Of a DNA stretch of 58,441 nt, positions 32,234-41,071 are shown in pieces. Both the position numbers and the translations under genes were made by a program. Under the pieces are notes generated by a model that was given only the letters and a program-made list of their open reading frames with translations, made no database searches and had not been told where the DNA came from. Numbering within the stretch: the stretch's first letter is position 1; each line of letters begins with the position of its first letter. The stretch is from positions 1-58,441 of the forward strand of contig VXMR01000096.1 in the NCBI GenBank assembly GCA_009841005.1. Direction: 5' to 3'. This DNA comes from Gemmatimonadales bacterium (GTDB lineage: Bacteria > Gemmatimonadota > Gemmatimonadetes > Palauibacterales > Palauibacteraceae).

Positions 32234-33853
32234 TCAGACCACGGGGCCCGCCGTACAGACCTCCGGCGGACAATCGTCCTCGTATTCCGTGAAGTTCTCC
32301 CTGAAGAGCCGCGCCAGGTGCGCCGCTTTCTCATCGTACGCCGCGGGGTCCGGCCACGTCGCGCGCGGCCGCAGGATCTCGCTCGGCACGCCCGGCACCT
32401 CGGTCACGACATGGATCCCGAACACCGGGTCCGGCTCCGTCGGCGCGTCCGCCAGTTCGCCCGCGTGGATCGCGTCGACCATCCGGCGCGTGTGCGGCAG
32501 GTCGATCCGCGCCCCGACGCCGAACGGCCCGCCGCTCCAGCCCGTGTTCACGAGCCACACGTTCACGCCGTGCTCATGCATGCGGTCCGCGAGCAGCCGC
32601 GCGTACTTCGCGGGGTGCCACACGAGGAACGGGCCCCCGAAGCAGGGCGAGAAGGTGGCCACGGGGTCGGTGACGCCGACCTCCGTGCCCGCGACCTTCG
32701 CCGTGTACCCGCTGATGAAGTGGTACATGGCCTGCTCGGGCGTCAACCGGCTCACCGGCGGCAGCACGCCGAACGCGTCCGCCGTCAGGAAGATCACGTC
32801 CGTGGGGTGACCCGCCACGCACGGCACCTGCGCGTTGTCGATGAACTCGATCGGGTAGCTGCCGCGCGTGTTCTGCGTGATCGACGAGTCCGACCAGTCC
32901 ACGCTCCCGTCATCCCGCAGCACGACGTTCTCCAGCACCGCGCCGTAGCGGAGCGCCCGGTAGATGTCGGGCTCCTTCTCCTCGGAGAGGTCGATCGTCT
33001 TCGCGTAGCAGCCGCCCTCGATATTGAAGATCCCCGAGTCGGTCCAGCAGTGCTCGTCGTCGCCGATGAGCCGCCGGTTCGGGTCGGCCGAGAGCGTCGT
33101 CTTCCCCGTCCCGGAGAGACCGAAGAGGAGCGACGAGGCCCCGGTCTCCGGGTCGGTGGTCGCCGAGCAGTGCATCGAGAGCACGTCCCGCCTCGGCATG
33201 AGGTAGTTCATGATCGTGAACACACCCTTCTTCATCTCCCCCGCGTACTCGGTCCCGAGGATGCAGGCCTCGTTGTCCGCGAAGGAGAGGTCCACGCTAG
33301 TCGGGGAGGTGACGCCCTCCACGGAGGGATCCGCCGCCTCCTGGCCCGCGTTGTAGACGACGAAATCGGGCTCGCCGAACGTCGCCAGCTCCGCGGGCGT
33401 GGGGCGGATGAGCATGTTGTGCATGAAGAGGGCGTGGTACGGGCGGTTGCAGATGATCCGCACGTTGAGGCGGTACTCCGGGTCCCAGCCCGCGAAACCG
33501 TCGATGACGTAGAGGAGATCCTGCCGGTTCAGGAAGGCCCGGACGCGCGCCCGGTTCCGCAGGAAGCTCTCGCGCTCGAGGGGGAAGTTGACCGGACCCC
33601 ACCAGACATCCCGCTCGGTCTCCGGATCGCACACCACGTGCTTGTCGTTCGGCGAGCGGCCGGTCTTGGCGCCGGAGAAAGCCACGAGCGCTCCGTTCGC
33701 CGCCTGGACCGCGCCGGGTTCGCGTCCGCTCAGGGCGTCGGCGTAGATGTCTCCCACGGGGGGATTACGTTTTATGCGGGTGACGGTGATCCCGTGCGCG
33801 CTGAGGTCGAAGGTTCGATCGATGGTTCCGATCTCCGCTGTCTTGGTCGCCAT
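32234..33853 (-). CDS. pckA: Phosphoenolpyruvate carboxykinase (ATP)
   Basis: A 539-residue gluconeogenic enzyme converting oxaloacetate and ATP to phosphoenolpyruvate. Family motifs: SGAKTGRSPNDKHVV at ~60-74, the Walker A LLFGLSGTGKTTLSADPNR near residues 240-258, IGDDEHCWTD just after it, the lysine/arginine segment GGCYAKTIDLSEEKEPDIY, and VWLVNTGWSGGPFGVGARI. Length is normal. No strong Shine-Dalgarno is seen ahead of the ATG. With amino-acid, peptide and acetate-type uptake genes around it, it supports growth on non-sugar carbon. Confidence 0.96.
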   Translation of the reverse strand: MATKTAEIGTIDRTFDLSAHGITVTRIKRNPPVGDIYADALSGREPGAVQAANGALVAFSGAKTGRSPNDKHVVCDPETERDVWWGPVNFPLERESFLRNRARVRAFLNRQDLLYVIDGFAGWDPEYRLNVRIICNRPYHALFMHNMLIRPTPAELATFGEPDFVVYNAGQEAADPSVEGVTSPTSVDLSFADNEACILGTEYAGEMKKGVFTIMNYLMPRRDVLSMHCSATTDPETGASSLLFGLSGTGKTTLSADPNRRLIGDDEHCWTDSGIFNIEGGCYAKTIDLSEEKEPDIYRALRYGAVLENVVLRDDGSVDWSDSSITQNTRGSYPIEFIDNAQVPCVAGHPTDVIFLTADAFGVLPPVSRLTPEQAMYHFISGYTAKVAGTEVGVTDPVATFSPCFGGPFLVWHPAKYARLLADRMHEHGVNVWLVNTGWSGGPFGVGARIDLPHTRRMVDAIHAGELADAPTEPDPVFGIHVVTEVPGVPSEILRPRATWPDPAAYDEKAAHLARLFRENFTEYEDDCPPEVCTAGPVV

Positions 33854-33966
33854 GTGTCAGAATCGCCATATTCAAGGGAGGATCGGCGCCGGCGACGGAC
33901 CACGGATTCGGACGTGTCCCGCGCGCCGGATCGAATCGGCGCCGACCGTCCGATTCAGGGGCAATC

Positions 33967-33975
33967 TGTTAAAAT
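33967..33975 (+). promoter_or_regulatory. Candidate extended -10 promoter of the deacetylase gene
   Basis: TGTTAAAAT contains the TGn extension and a 5/6 -10 match, TAAAAT, in an otherwise GC-rich 165-bp divergent gap. No good -35 is seen at 16-18 bp, which extended -10 promoters can do without. Transcription would start about 35 bases before the ATG at 34,019. Confidence 0.5.
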
Positions 33976-34018
33976 AAGCCTTCAGACTTGAGATGACTAC
34001 CGAAACGGGGGAATCCTC

Positions 34019-35026
34019 ATGACCGGGCGCATACAATTCAACCCCTCCTCGACTCGTTCGCTGCGGCGCGGATTCGTGACCGCGCTCTGCGGGCTGGCGG
34101 CGCTGTGGACGGCGCCGGCGGCGCCGATGGCCGCCCAGGAAGCGGACGACCCGCCGTGGCGCTGGTCCGAGGAGCGGGTGTTCGAGGCCGTGAACCGCGT
34201 GCGCGCGGGCCGCGACCTGAACCCGGACTCGTGGCCGGACGGGGGCCGCGTCGCCGTGCTGCTCTCCTTTGACGTGGACAACGAGACGGTCTGGCTGCGG
34301 AACGGCGACACCAACGTGGGCGGGCTCTCGCAGGGGGAGTACGGCTCGCGCGTCGCCCTCGGCCGCGTCATCGACCTGCTCGACGAGTACGGGATCGCCG
34401 CCTCGTTCTTCGGCCCCGCGCTCAGCTTCAGCCTGGCGCCGCACCAGGTCGACATGATCCAGGCCTCGGGCCGCCACGAGATCGGCGTCCACGGCTGGAT
34501 CCACGAGCGCAACGCCACGCTCCCGCGCGAGGAGGAGGAACGCCTGCTGCGCATGGCCGTGGAGCGGCTGACCGAACTCACGGGCGAACGTCCGGTCGGC
34601 TACCGCGCGCCGTCGTGGAACTTCAGCGACTCGACGCTCGATCTCCTGCTGGAGATGGACTTCCTGTACGACTCCTCGCTGATGGCGGACGACCGGCCCT
34701 ACGAGATCAACCAGAACGGCGAGGCCACGGGCCTCGTTGAACTCCCCGTGGACTGGATCCTGGACGACGCGCCGCTCTTCAACCCGCTCGGCGACCGCTA
34801 CTCCAACCCGCGCGAGGTGCTGGAGGTGTACAAGGACGAGTTCGACGTGGCCTGGGAGGAGGGGACGATGTTCCTCCTCACCATGCACCCGCACTACATC
34901 GGGCACCGCTCACGGATCGTGATCCTGCGCGAACTCATCGAGCACATGCGCTCGAAGCCCGGCGTGTGGTTCGGAACGCACCGCGAAGCCGTCGAGTGGG
35001 TCCGCGCCCAGGCATCGATGCCCTAG
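34019..35026 (+). CDS. Secreted polysaccharide-deacetylase-family protein
   Basis: A 335-residue NodB-homology protein with a signal peptide (FVTALCGLAALWTAPAAPMAAQ). VAVLLSFDVDNETVWL at about residues 79-94 provides the metal-binding Asp motif. EIGVHGWIHERNA corresponds to the second motif (normally HSxxH, here HGWIH). ERPVGYRAPSWNFSDSTLDLL is motif 3, and FLLTMHPHYIGHRSRI supplies the late His. The SFDVDNE and GYRAPSW forms resemble the PuuE/peptidoglycan-deacetylase branch. The substrate is unknown. GGGGGAA five bases upstream supports the start. It converges with the prolyl oligopeptidase gene with a 3-bp gap. Confidence 0.88.
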   Translation: MTGRIQFNPSSTRSLRRGFVTALCGLAALWTAPAAPMAAQEADDPPWRWSEERVFEAVNRVRAGRDLNPDSWPDGGRVAVLLSFDVDNETVWLRNGDTNVGGLSQGEYGSRVALGRVIDLLDEYGIAASFFGPALSFSLAPHQVDMIQASGRHEIGVHGWIHERNATLPREEEERLLRMAVERLTELTGERPVGYRAPSWNFSDSTLDLLLEMDFLYDSSLMADDRPYEINQNGEATGLVELPVDWILDDAPLFNPLGDRYSNPREVLEVYKDEFDVAWEEGTMFLLTMHPHYIGHRSRIVILRELIEHMRSKPGVWFGTHREAVEWVRAQASMP

Positions 35027-35029
35027 CCG

Positions 35030-37210
35030 CTAGCGCGGAGCGGTCGCCTCGAGCAGGTCCAGGATGAAGGCGAACTCGAAGGCGAGTTCCTCGTACCGGC
35101 GGTCGCGGCCCGAGCCGCCGCCGTGGCCCGCATCCATGTGCGTCTTGAGGAGCAGGCGATTCTCGTCCGTCTTCGTCGCTCGCAGCTTCGCGACCCACTT
35201 CGCGGGCTCCCAATACTGCACCTGCGAGTCGTGCAGTCCCGTCGTGACGAGCAGGTTGGGGTAGTCCTTCGCCTCAACCTGGTCGTAGGGCGAGTAGGAG
35301 AGCATGTAGCGGTACGACTCGAGGTCCGCCGGGTTGCCCCACTCATCCCACTCGAAGGTCGTGAGCGGAATCGACTCGTCCAGCATCGTCGTCACGACAT
35401 CGACGAACGGGACGTGCGCGACGACGCCCCGGAACAGTTCCGGCCGCATGTTCACGACCGCGCCCATGAGCAGACCCCCGGCGCTCCCGCCGCGGGCGAA
35501 GAGCTTCTCGGGACTCGTGTAGCCTTCCGCGACGAGGAAATCCGCCGCGTCCACGTAGTCGGTGAAGGTGTTCTTCTTGTTGAACATCTTCCCGTCCTCG
35601 TACCACGCCCGGCCCAGTTCCTGTCCGCCGCGGATATGGGCGATCGCGTACACGAATCCGCGGTCGAGAAGACTCAGGCGCGTCGAGGAGAAGGTGGGCT
35701 CCATGCTCGCACCGTATGAGCCGTAGGCGTAGAGGAGGAGGGGGTTGTCACCGTCCTTCTCGAGACCGCTCCGGTAAACGAGGGACACCGGGACTTCCAC
35801 GGCGCCGTCGCGGGCGGGGGCATGCAGTCGCTCCACCACGTACTCCGCGCGGTCGTAGCCGCCGAGCACTTCGTCCTCCTTGAGCAGCGTGCGCTCGCGG
35901 GTGGACATGTCGTAGTCGTAGACGGAGCGCGGCGCGGAGAGCGACGTGTACCCGTAGCGCAGGATGTTCGTGTCCAGTTCGGGGTTGGCCGACAGCGAGG
36001 CCAGGTAGGCCGGCTCGTCGAACGCGATCTGGTGCTCGTCTCCCTCCCATGCGCGGACGCGCAGGCGGGTGAGCCCTCCCGCGCGCTCCGAGAGGACGAG
36101 GTAGTTCCGGAACAACTCGAACCCCTGCAGGAAGACGTCGCCCCGGTGCGGGATGACTGTCTCCCAGTTGTCCGTCGCCGTCCGGTCGACGGGAGTCCGC
36201 ATGAGCTTGAAGTTCTCGGCTCCGTCGAGGTTCGTCCGGATGTAGAAGTGGTCCCCGAAGTGGTCGAAGCGGTGCTCGTGCCCGCGCTCGCGCGGGAGGA
36301 AGAGGGTGAATTCGCCCTCGGGGTTCGTCGCGTCGAGGAAGCGGTGCTCGTCCATCACGGTGTGTGAGGAGGAGATGACGAGGTACCTCTTCGACTTCGT
36401 CTTGCGGACGCCCGAGCTGAACTCCTCGTCGTCCTCCTGGTACACGAGCACGTCGTCCGCGGGATCGGTGCCGAGCCGGTGCCGGTAGATCTGGTATGAG
36501 CGCAGGGTGCCGGGATCCCGCTTCGTGTAGAAGAGCGTCTGGTCGTCCTCGGCCCATACCATGTTGCCGGAGGCGCCCTCGATCGCTTCCGGGTAGTCCT
36601 CCCCCGTGGCGAGATTCCGGACCCGGATGGTGTAGATGCGGCGTCCGCGGGTGTCCTCGGCCCACGCCATCAGGTCGCCGTCGGAGCTGACCTCGGGGAA
36701 GGCGGCGTAGTAGTCGTGGCCCTCGGCGAGCGGATTGACGTCGAGGATGACTTCCTCGTCCGCGTCGAGAGACCCGCGCTTCCGGGCGTAGATCGGGTAG
36801 TCCCGGCCGTCCTCGGTGCGGCTGTAGTAGAAGAAGTCGCCCTCTCTCACCGGTACGGAGAGGTCGGTCTGCTGGATCCGTCCCTTGATCTCCTCGAACA
36901 GCTCCGCCTGGAGACCCTCCGTGTGCGCCATCAGCGCGTCGGTATAGCCGTTCTCCGCCTCGAGGTATGCGATGACCTCGGGATTCTCGCGCTGGTTGAG
37001 CCAGTAGTAGTTGTCGACTCGTGTGTGCCCGTGCGTCTCCAGTTGTTCCGGGATCACGCGTGCGACGGGGGGCGCGACCCCGGCGTCGGCCGGGGATTCG
37101 GAGGCGGGATCGGCCCCCTCCCCGGTGCAACCGGCGGCCTGAACGCTCACGGCGAGCAGCGCCGTAATGAGGGAAAAACGGTCATGGCATGCTGCCTTCG
37201 CTCGCGGCAT
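35030..37210 (-). CDS. Prolyl oligopeptidase family serine peptidase (oligopeptidase B-like)
   Basis: A 726-residue S9A-type peptidase exported as a lipoprotein (LLAVSVQAAGC, Cys28). The N-terminal beta-propeller begins with HTRVDNYYWLNQRENPEVIAYLEAEN (two pieces), the usual leader of oligopeptidase B. The C-terminal catalytic domain has LLLYAYGSYGASM, GFVYAIAHIRGGQELGRAWYEDGK (two pieces), the nucleophile in ARGGSAGGLLMGAVVN near residue 575, and a C-terminal His in KTHMDAGHGGGSGR. It cleaves short peptides, probably in the periplasm. GAAGGAG six bases upstream supports the ATG. Confidence 0.93.
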   Translation of the reverse strand: MPRAKAACHDRFSLITALLAVSVQAAGCTGEGADPASESPADAGVAPPVARVIPEQLETHGHTRVDNYYWLNQRENPEVIAYLEAENGYTDALMAHTEGLQAELFEEIKGRIQQTDLSVPVREGDFFYYSRTEDGRDYPIYARKRGSLDADEEVILDVNPLAEGHDYYAAFPEVSSDGDLMAWAEDTRGRRIYTIRVRNLATGEDYPEAIEGASGNMVWAEDDQTLFYTKRDPGTLRSYQIYRHRLGTDPADDVLVYQEDDEEFSSGVRKTKSKRYLVISSSHTVMDEHRFLDATNPEGEFTLFLPRERGHEHRFDHFGDHFYIRTNLDGAENFKLMRTPVDRTATDNWETVIPHRGDVFLQGFELFRNYLVLSERAGGLTRLRVRAWEGDEHQIAFDEPAYLASLSANPELDTNILRYGYTSLSAPRSVYDYDMSTRERTLLKEDEVLGGYDRAEYVVERLHAPARDGAVEVPVSLVYRSGLEKDGDNPLLLYAYGSYGASMEPTFSSTRLSLLDRGFVYAIAHIRGGQELGRAWYEDGKMFNKKNTFTDYVDAADFLVAEGYTSPEKLFARGGSAGGLLMGAVVNMRPELFRGVVAHVPFVDVVTTMLDESIPLTTFEWDEWGNPADLESYRYMLSYSPYDQVEAKDYPNLLVTTGLHDSQVQYWEPAKWVAKLRATKTDENRLLLKTHMDAGHGGGSGRDRRYEELAFEFAFILDLLEATAPR

Positions 37211-37238
37211 CGACGACTCCTTCGTGAGTGAATGCTCC

Positions 37239-37703
37239 TCAGCAGGGCTGGGCCTCCATGATTCTGGCCGGCGTCTCCGACCTCGCTCGAAACGGGTTGA
37301 TCACGCGGACGCCACCGAAGTCATGTCCGTGCTGCAGGTCTTCGGTCAAGAGTACGGAGCACCCGCAGGATTGCGCCGCGGCCACGATGAGGGCGTCCCA
37401 CCAAGAAACCGCGTGCTGATCCTGTAGCACCCACGCTCGTTCCAGAATACGGGCGTCGGTCGCCACCGGCCGCCAGGCGATGAGATCCCGAACGATTTCG
37501 CGAACCTCGGCGGGGTCGTACGCGAGACGCTCCTTCCGGGTGAGGGTCACGTAGAATTCCTGAAGAACCTGAAAGCTCAAGCGTCCGGTCCGCGAACGCG
37601 CAAGGAAGGTGATCCATTCCTCGGCACAGGCCTGCTTCGAGGGATCGCTCTCGTCATGCCGGTAGACGAAGATGTTCGTGTCAACGAAGACCTGGGCGAT
37701 CAT
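37239..37703 (-). CDS. vapC: VapC-type PIN-domain toxin ribonuclease
   Basis: A 154-residue PIN-domain toxin. The active site is intact by eye: Asp8 in VFVDTNIFVYRHD, Glu in SFQVLQEFYVTLT (about 49), Asp in SWWDALIVAAA (about 103), and the late VLLTEDLQHGHDF with further acids. Length is normal. The start overlaps the end of the antitoxin gene by 23 bp, ensuring that antitoxin is made first. It should act as a Mg-dependent RNase held silent by its partner. Confidence 0.88.
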   Translation of the reverse strand: MIAQVFVDTNIFVYRHDESDPSKQACAEEWITFLARSRTGRLSFQVLQEFYVTLTRKERLAYDPAEVREIVRDLIAWRPVATDARILERAWVLQDQHAVSWWDALIVAAAQSCGCSVLLTEDLQHGHDFGGVRVINPFRARSETPARIMEAQPC

Positions 37704-37923
37704 ACAGCTCCTCTCGAGTGGGTCTGCGGCCCTGGGGCCAGTCGATCTTGCGAGGCTGCCGAGCGAGGTAACGCTTCATCGCGACCTCGTAGTCGTCCTC
37801 TCGGCGCCGCGTCCGCTCCAGTAGCTCGCAGATCCATTTCGAGACGCTCCGGTCGTCCTCGGCCGCCTTGACCCGCAGCCACCGGGCCACATCTTCGGGC
37901 AGTGTGATCGTGATGTTCTTCAC
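37681..37923 (-). CDS. vapB: Ribbon-helix-helix antitoxin of the VapBC pair
   Basis: An 80-residue antitoxin. MKNITITLPEDVARWLRVKAAEDDRSVSKWICELLER (two pieces) is a CopG/ribbon-helix-helix DNA-binding unit. The basic C-terminal tail (RYLARQPRKIDWPQGRRP) would contact the toxin. The GTG start has GAGGAG eight bases upstream. The upstream divergent gap carries an inverted-repeat cluster that could be its operator. Confidence 0.85.
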   Translation of the reverse strand: MKNITITLPEDVARWLRVKAAEDDRSVSKWICELLERTRRREDDYEVAMKRYLARQPRKIDWPQGRRPTREELYDRPGLR

Positions 37924-37948
37924 GTCCTGTTCTCCTCAAGCAAAAAGC

Positions 37949-37981
37949 GACACGAATATCGTGAAACACGAAAACCGTGTC
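37949..37981. promoter_or_regulatory. Inverted-repeat cluster, candidate VapBC operator
   Basis: GACACG at 37,949-37,954 is mirrored by CGTGTC at 37,976-37,981. Inside them lie CACGA-ATA-TCGTG (37,951-37,963) and another CACGA. Four half-sites of CACG/CGTG type with near-helical spacing sit between the antitoxin start and the divergent serine hydrolase start, as expected for a ribbon-helix-helix repressor site. Confidence 0.5.
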
Positions 37982-37993
37982 AAACAGACCGAA

Positions 37994-39064
37994 ATGCTGG
38001 CGGCGCTGGTTCTGGCGCTCCTGGCGGGGTTCGGGTGCGCTCCGGCGCCGGTCGCGGACAGTGCGGCGGAGGCTGTCTATCCGGGCGCGTCGTGGGAGCG
38101 GATCACGGATCCGGCGGTGGCCGGGTTCTCGGCCGAGGCGCTGGACGCGATCCATCCCTACGTCGAGGGGATCAACACCTCGGCGGTGATGGCCGTGGTC
38201 GGGGGACGGGTGGTGTTCGAGCACGGACCGGTGGATTCGCTGAGCTATCTCGCCTCTGTGCGGAAGAGCATCCTTGCCATGCTGTACGGGAACTACGTGG
38301 CGGACGGAACCATCGACCTCGAACTCACCCTCGAGGATCTCGGTATGGACGACGTGCAGGGCCTCCTCCCGATCGAGAAGCGCGCCCGCGTCCTCGATCT
38401 CGTTACCGCGCGCTCCGGCGTCTATCACCCCGCGTCGAACGCGGGGGACAACCTCGCGGACGCGCCGCCCCGCGGCTCGCAGGAACCCGGCACCTACTAC
38501 CTGTACAGCAACTGGGACTTCAACGCGGCCGGGGCCGTCTTCGAGCAGCTCACCGGCCGCAACATCTACGACGCGCTGGAAACGGACCTCGCCCTGCCGC
38601 TCGGGTTTGAGGACTGGGACCGGTCGATCCACCGCAAGTCGGGGGACGCGGCGCGCTCCCGGAATCTCGCCTACCACATGGTCCTCTCCACGCGCGACAT
38701 GGCTCGCATCGGCCACGTCATGCTTCTTGGCGGCGTGTGGGGGGAAGCGCGCGTGTTGCCGCAGGGGTGGGCCGAGCGCATCACGAGCGTGGTCACGCCC
38801 TCCGGGGAGATGAATCCGGAGGGCCTGCGCGGAGGCGAGTTCGGATACGGGTACATGTGGTGGGTGTGGGACGGCCCCGCGGTGCCGGAGGGATTCGAGG
38901 GGGCGTACAGCGGCCGGGGCGCCTACGGCCAGTTCATCACGGTCATCCCGTCGGTGGGCATGGTGGTCGCGCACAAGACGGTGCCCGACGCCCAGACGCC
39001 GTGGAGCGACTACATGGGCATCCTCACGCGCCTCGTCGCCGCACACTGCGGCGCGGACTGCTGA
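37994..39064 (+). CDS. Beta-lactamase-family serine hydrolase, lipoprotein
   Basis: A 356-residue serine hydrolase of the class C beta-lactamase/esterase fold. The signal MLAALVLALLAGFGC contains a lipobox (Cys15). The catalytic SxxK is in YLASVRKSILAML (SVRK) and the tyrosine motif is YLYSNWDFNAAGAVFE (YSN). VFEHGPVDSLSYL and RSGVYHPAS are typical of the esterase branch. The third motif may be around GRGAYGQFITVIP (HxG-like position replaced). The ATG at 37,994 directly precedes the signal; a GTG at 37,961 lies inside the operator-like repeats. It is probably an esterase or peptidase rather than a resistance enzyme. Confidence 0.82.
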   Translation: MLAALVLALLAGFGCAPAPVADSAAEAVYPGASWERITDPAVAGFSAEALDAIHPYVEGINTSAVMAVVGGRVVFEHGPVDSLSYLASVRKSILAMLYGNYVADGTIDLELTLEDLGMDDVQGLLPIEKRARVLDLVTARSGVYHPASNAGDNLADAPPRGSQEPGTYYLYSNWDFNAAGAVFEQLTGRNIYDALETDLALPLGFEDWDRSIHRKSGDAARSRNLAYHMVLSTRDMARIGHVMLLGGVWGEARVLPQGWAERITSVVTPSGEMNPEGLRGGEFGYGYMWWVWDGPAVPEGFEGAYSGRGAYGQFITVIPSVGMVVAHKTVPDAQTPWSDYMGILTRLVAAHCGADC

Positions 39065-39083
39065 CGGACGCGAGCACCGAAAA

Positions 39084-39101
39084 ACGTTCCCGCGGAAACG
39101 T
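39084..39101. terminator. Palindromic hairpin between convergent genes
   Basis: ACGTTcCCGCGGaAACGT is a near-perfect palindrome in the 49-bp gap between the serine hydrolase and the convergent P450 gene, preceded on the plus strand by AAAA. Its core CGTTCCCGCGG(A/G)AACG is identical except for one base to the one after soxA. A shared bidirectional terminator motif is the simplest reading. Confidence 0.5.
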
Positions 39102-39113
39102 CGCGAGTTCGAC

Positions 39114-40355
39114 CTAACCGGAACTCATTCCGGTCCATTCCACCCACACAGTCTCGGGCTTCCGGAATTCGTAGCCATGGGGGGCCGCGGTACGATCCGG
39201 GTCGAGGCGCAGTCCCGGGCAGTGGGCCCATAGCGTTTCGAGCACGACGCGGGTCTCGAGGCGGGCGAGCGGGGCGCCGAGGCAGAAGTGGCGGCCCACC
39301 GCGAACGACAGGTGGTCGCCGGCATTCCGGCGGGTCGCGTCGAAGCGGTCGGGGTGCTCGAAGTGCGCGGGATCCCGGTTCGCCGCGCCCAGCATGCAGT
39401 GGACCACCTCTCCCTCCGCGATGCGGACGCCGCGGATCTCGGTGTCGCGGGTCGCGTGGCGGGCGGCCGATTGTACCGCGGGTTCCCAGCGCAGGGTCTC
39501 CTCGATCGCCAGGTCCAGGGCGGCCTCGCTCGCTCGCGCCGCCGGGTGTTGTTCGGGATGCGAGAGCAGCGCCCACACCGCGTTGGCGATCATCGACTCG
39601 GTCGTCTCGATGCCGCCGAAGAGGATGATGAGCGCGTTGGAGCGGATCTCCTCCGCCGTGAGCGGGTCGACGTGGTCGCACGCGAGGTCGGAGAGGAGGC
39701 TGCCGTCCGGTTCCCGTTCGAGTTCCTCGAGGATCGGGGCGAGCGCCCGGCCGAACGCGTCCGCCGCCCCTTTGCCGGCGGCGCGCAGGTCCGGGTCGCC
39801 CGCGAAGTTCGCCAGCGCCCGGGCGAAGTGTTCGTACCACTCGTTCACGCGCTCTGTCTCGGTCAGCGGGATGCCGAGCACGGACAGCACCGAGTGGAGC
39901 GCGACCGGCCGCGCCACGCCTGTCCGCACCTCCCCGGCTTGCCACCGACCCTCCCGTCCGCTGTCAGCCGGCCTGGCCGCAGACCGCATCGTCTCTACCC
40001 TGCGCTCGACTTCCGCGACCAGGGGCGGCAGTGAAGTCGTCGTCAGGCGGGAGGCGTGAAACGGGGGCAGACACTTCCGCTTGTAGCGGATCTGCGTCGG
40101 ACCTTCCGTCGTCATCATGTGGACGCCGAACATGTCGCGGATCGTGGAGGGCGCATCCGTCGTGAAGAGGTCGGGGTCCCGGAGCACGGCGAGGATGTCG
40201 TCACGCCGCGTGAGGAACCAGCGTTCAATCTCCGGGACCCAGGTCACGGGCTCCGCCTCCCGCAGGCGCGCGAAGATCGGATAGGGATCGATCGCCAGAT
40301 CCGAGAGCCGGACGCGCGCCCCGAGCGGAAACCGGTCGCTCCGGGACTCGCTCAA
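39114..40355 (-). CDS. Cytochrome P450
   Basis: A 413-residue soluble bacterial P450. The haem-binding loop FAVGRHFCLGAPLARLE places the thiolate ligand at Cys358. The K-helix ExxR is in EETLRW (286-289). The I-helix oxygen-activation motif, usually AGxxT, is FGGIETTES at about 246-254, so the first Ala is Gly and the acidic residue is Glu. DIRx-type N-terminal segments (FPLGARVRLSDLAIDPYPIFARL) are normal. The start is a TTG; no ATG or GTG lies nearby in frame. A redox partner is not encoded in the window and the substrate is unknown. It lies 34 bp after the membrane-protein gene. Confidence 0.93.
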   Translation of the reverse strand: MSESRSDRFPLGARVRLSDLAIDPYPIFARLREAEPVTWVPEIERWFLTRRDDILAVLRDPDLFTTDAPSTIRDMFGVHMMTTEGPTQIRYKRKCLPPFHASRLTTTSLPPLVAEVERRVETMRSAARPADSGREGRWQAGEVRTGVARPVALHSVLSVLGIPLTETERVNEWYEHFARALANFAGDPDLRAAGKGAADAFGRALAPILEELEREPDGSLLSDLACDHVDPLTAEEIRSNALIILFGGIETTESMIANAVWALLSHPEQHPAARASEAALDLAIEETLRWEPAVQSAARHATRDTEIRGVRIAEGEVVHCMLGAANRDPAHFEHPDRFDATRRNAGDHLSFAVGRHFCLGAPLARLETRVVLETLWAHCPGLRLDPDRTAAPHGYEFRKPETVWVEWTGMSSG

Positions 40356-40389
40356 GAGACCGTCCGGTCCGGGGTCGCGGCGAACGCGA

Positions 40390-41025
40390 TCAGAGCCCGG
40401 ACCACATCAACACGGCGAAGCCGATGAAGAGCGCGTAGATGCCGGCCACGCCGGCGACAATCCAGCGGCCCCGGCCGCGATAGGCCCGGAAGAGGAAGAC
40501 GGAAACCGCCGGGACGAGGATGACTTCGCCGACGGCCGCGTACCCACCGTAGTGCTCGGGGTCCCAGTAGGACACGGGACTCGTGAACCGCCAGTCGCTG
40601 AAGGGGAAGAAGTGGCGGTGCGCGTCCTCCCGGTGCAGGGGGAGGTCGCCCAGCGCGTGGATGATCATGCTCGCGATGAACAGGGTCGCTGCGGTGAGCT
40701 TCGCCCGCCGCGGCGCGGCGGCCACCCCCGCCGATGGGATGTGCCCGGCGGTCGAGCGTCGGCCGATGAGCGCCAGGAGGATGCACAGGGCGATCCCGAG
40801 GAGGGGAATCGAACTCGGGATGTCGAACACGACCTGCCACCCGGGATCGAAGTAGCGCTCCGACCAGATCCGGCCCTCCGATACGCCGCGCACGAGCCGC
40901 TCCCAGGCGTAGAAAACGAGCATCGGGACATCGGGGGCGACGGCCCCGAGCGCGACCGGCAGGGCGTTGCGCTCCGACCGGCCCAGAACAATTAGATTGA
41001 GCGCCGCGTGCGCCGGCGTCGTCAC
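40390..41025 (-). CDS. Polytopic membrane protein, YbcI/DUF457-like or DUF4184-like
   Basis: A 211-residue protein with four to five hydrophobic segments: SSIPLLGIALCILLALIG, LTAATLFIASMIIHALGDL, VGEVILVPAVSVFLFRAY and WIVAGVAGIYALFIGFAVLM. Polar His/Asp residues sit near the membrane: MTTPAHAALN at the start, GAVAPDVPM, and HALGDLPLHREDAHRHFFPFSDW. This layout resembles membrane-bound putative metal-dependent hydrolases. No enzyme activity is established. GTG start. It lies between msrA and the P450 on the same strand. Confidence 0.65.
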   Translation of the reverse strand: MTTPAHAALNLIVLGRSERNALPVALGAVAPDVPMLVFYAWERLVRGVSEGRIWSERYFDPGWQVVFDIPSSIPLLGIALCILLALIGRRSTAGHIPSAGVAAAPRRAKLTAATLFIASMIIHALGDLPLHREDAHRHFFPFSDWRFTSPVSYWDPEHYGGYAAVGEVILVPAVSVFLFRAYRGRGRWIVAGVAGIYALFIGFAVLMWSGL

Positions 41026-41071
41026 CCGGCCGTCCGTGGCCGTCGCGGGGTTCGAGTCGGCGGGGGCTCCG

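Noticed and set aside
33882-33944. Direct repeat of ATCGGCGCCG at 33,882 and 33,935 in the pckA/deacetylase gap
   Set aside because: The repeated unit is a short GC-rich palindrome expected often by chance in this composition, and no matching regulator is visible.
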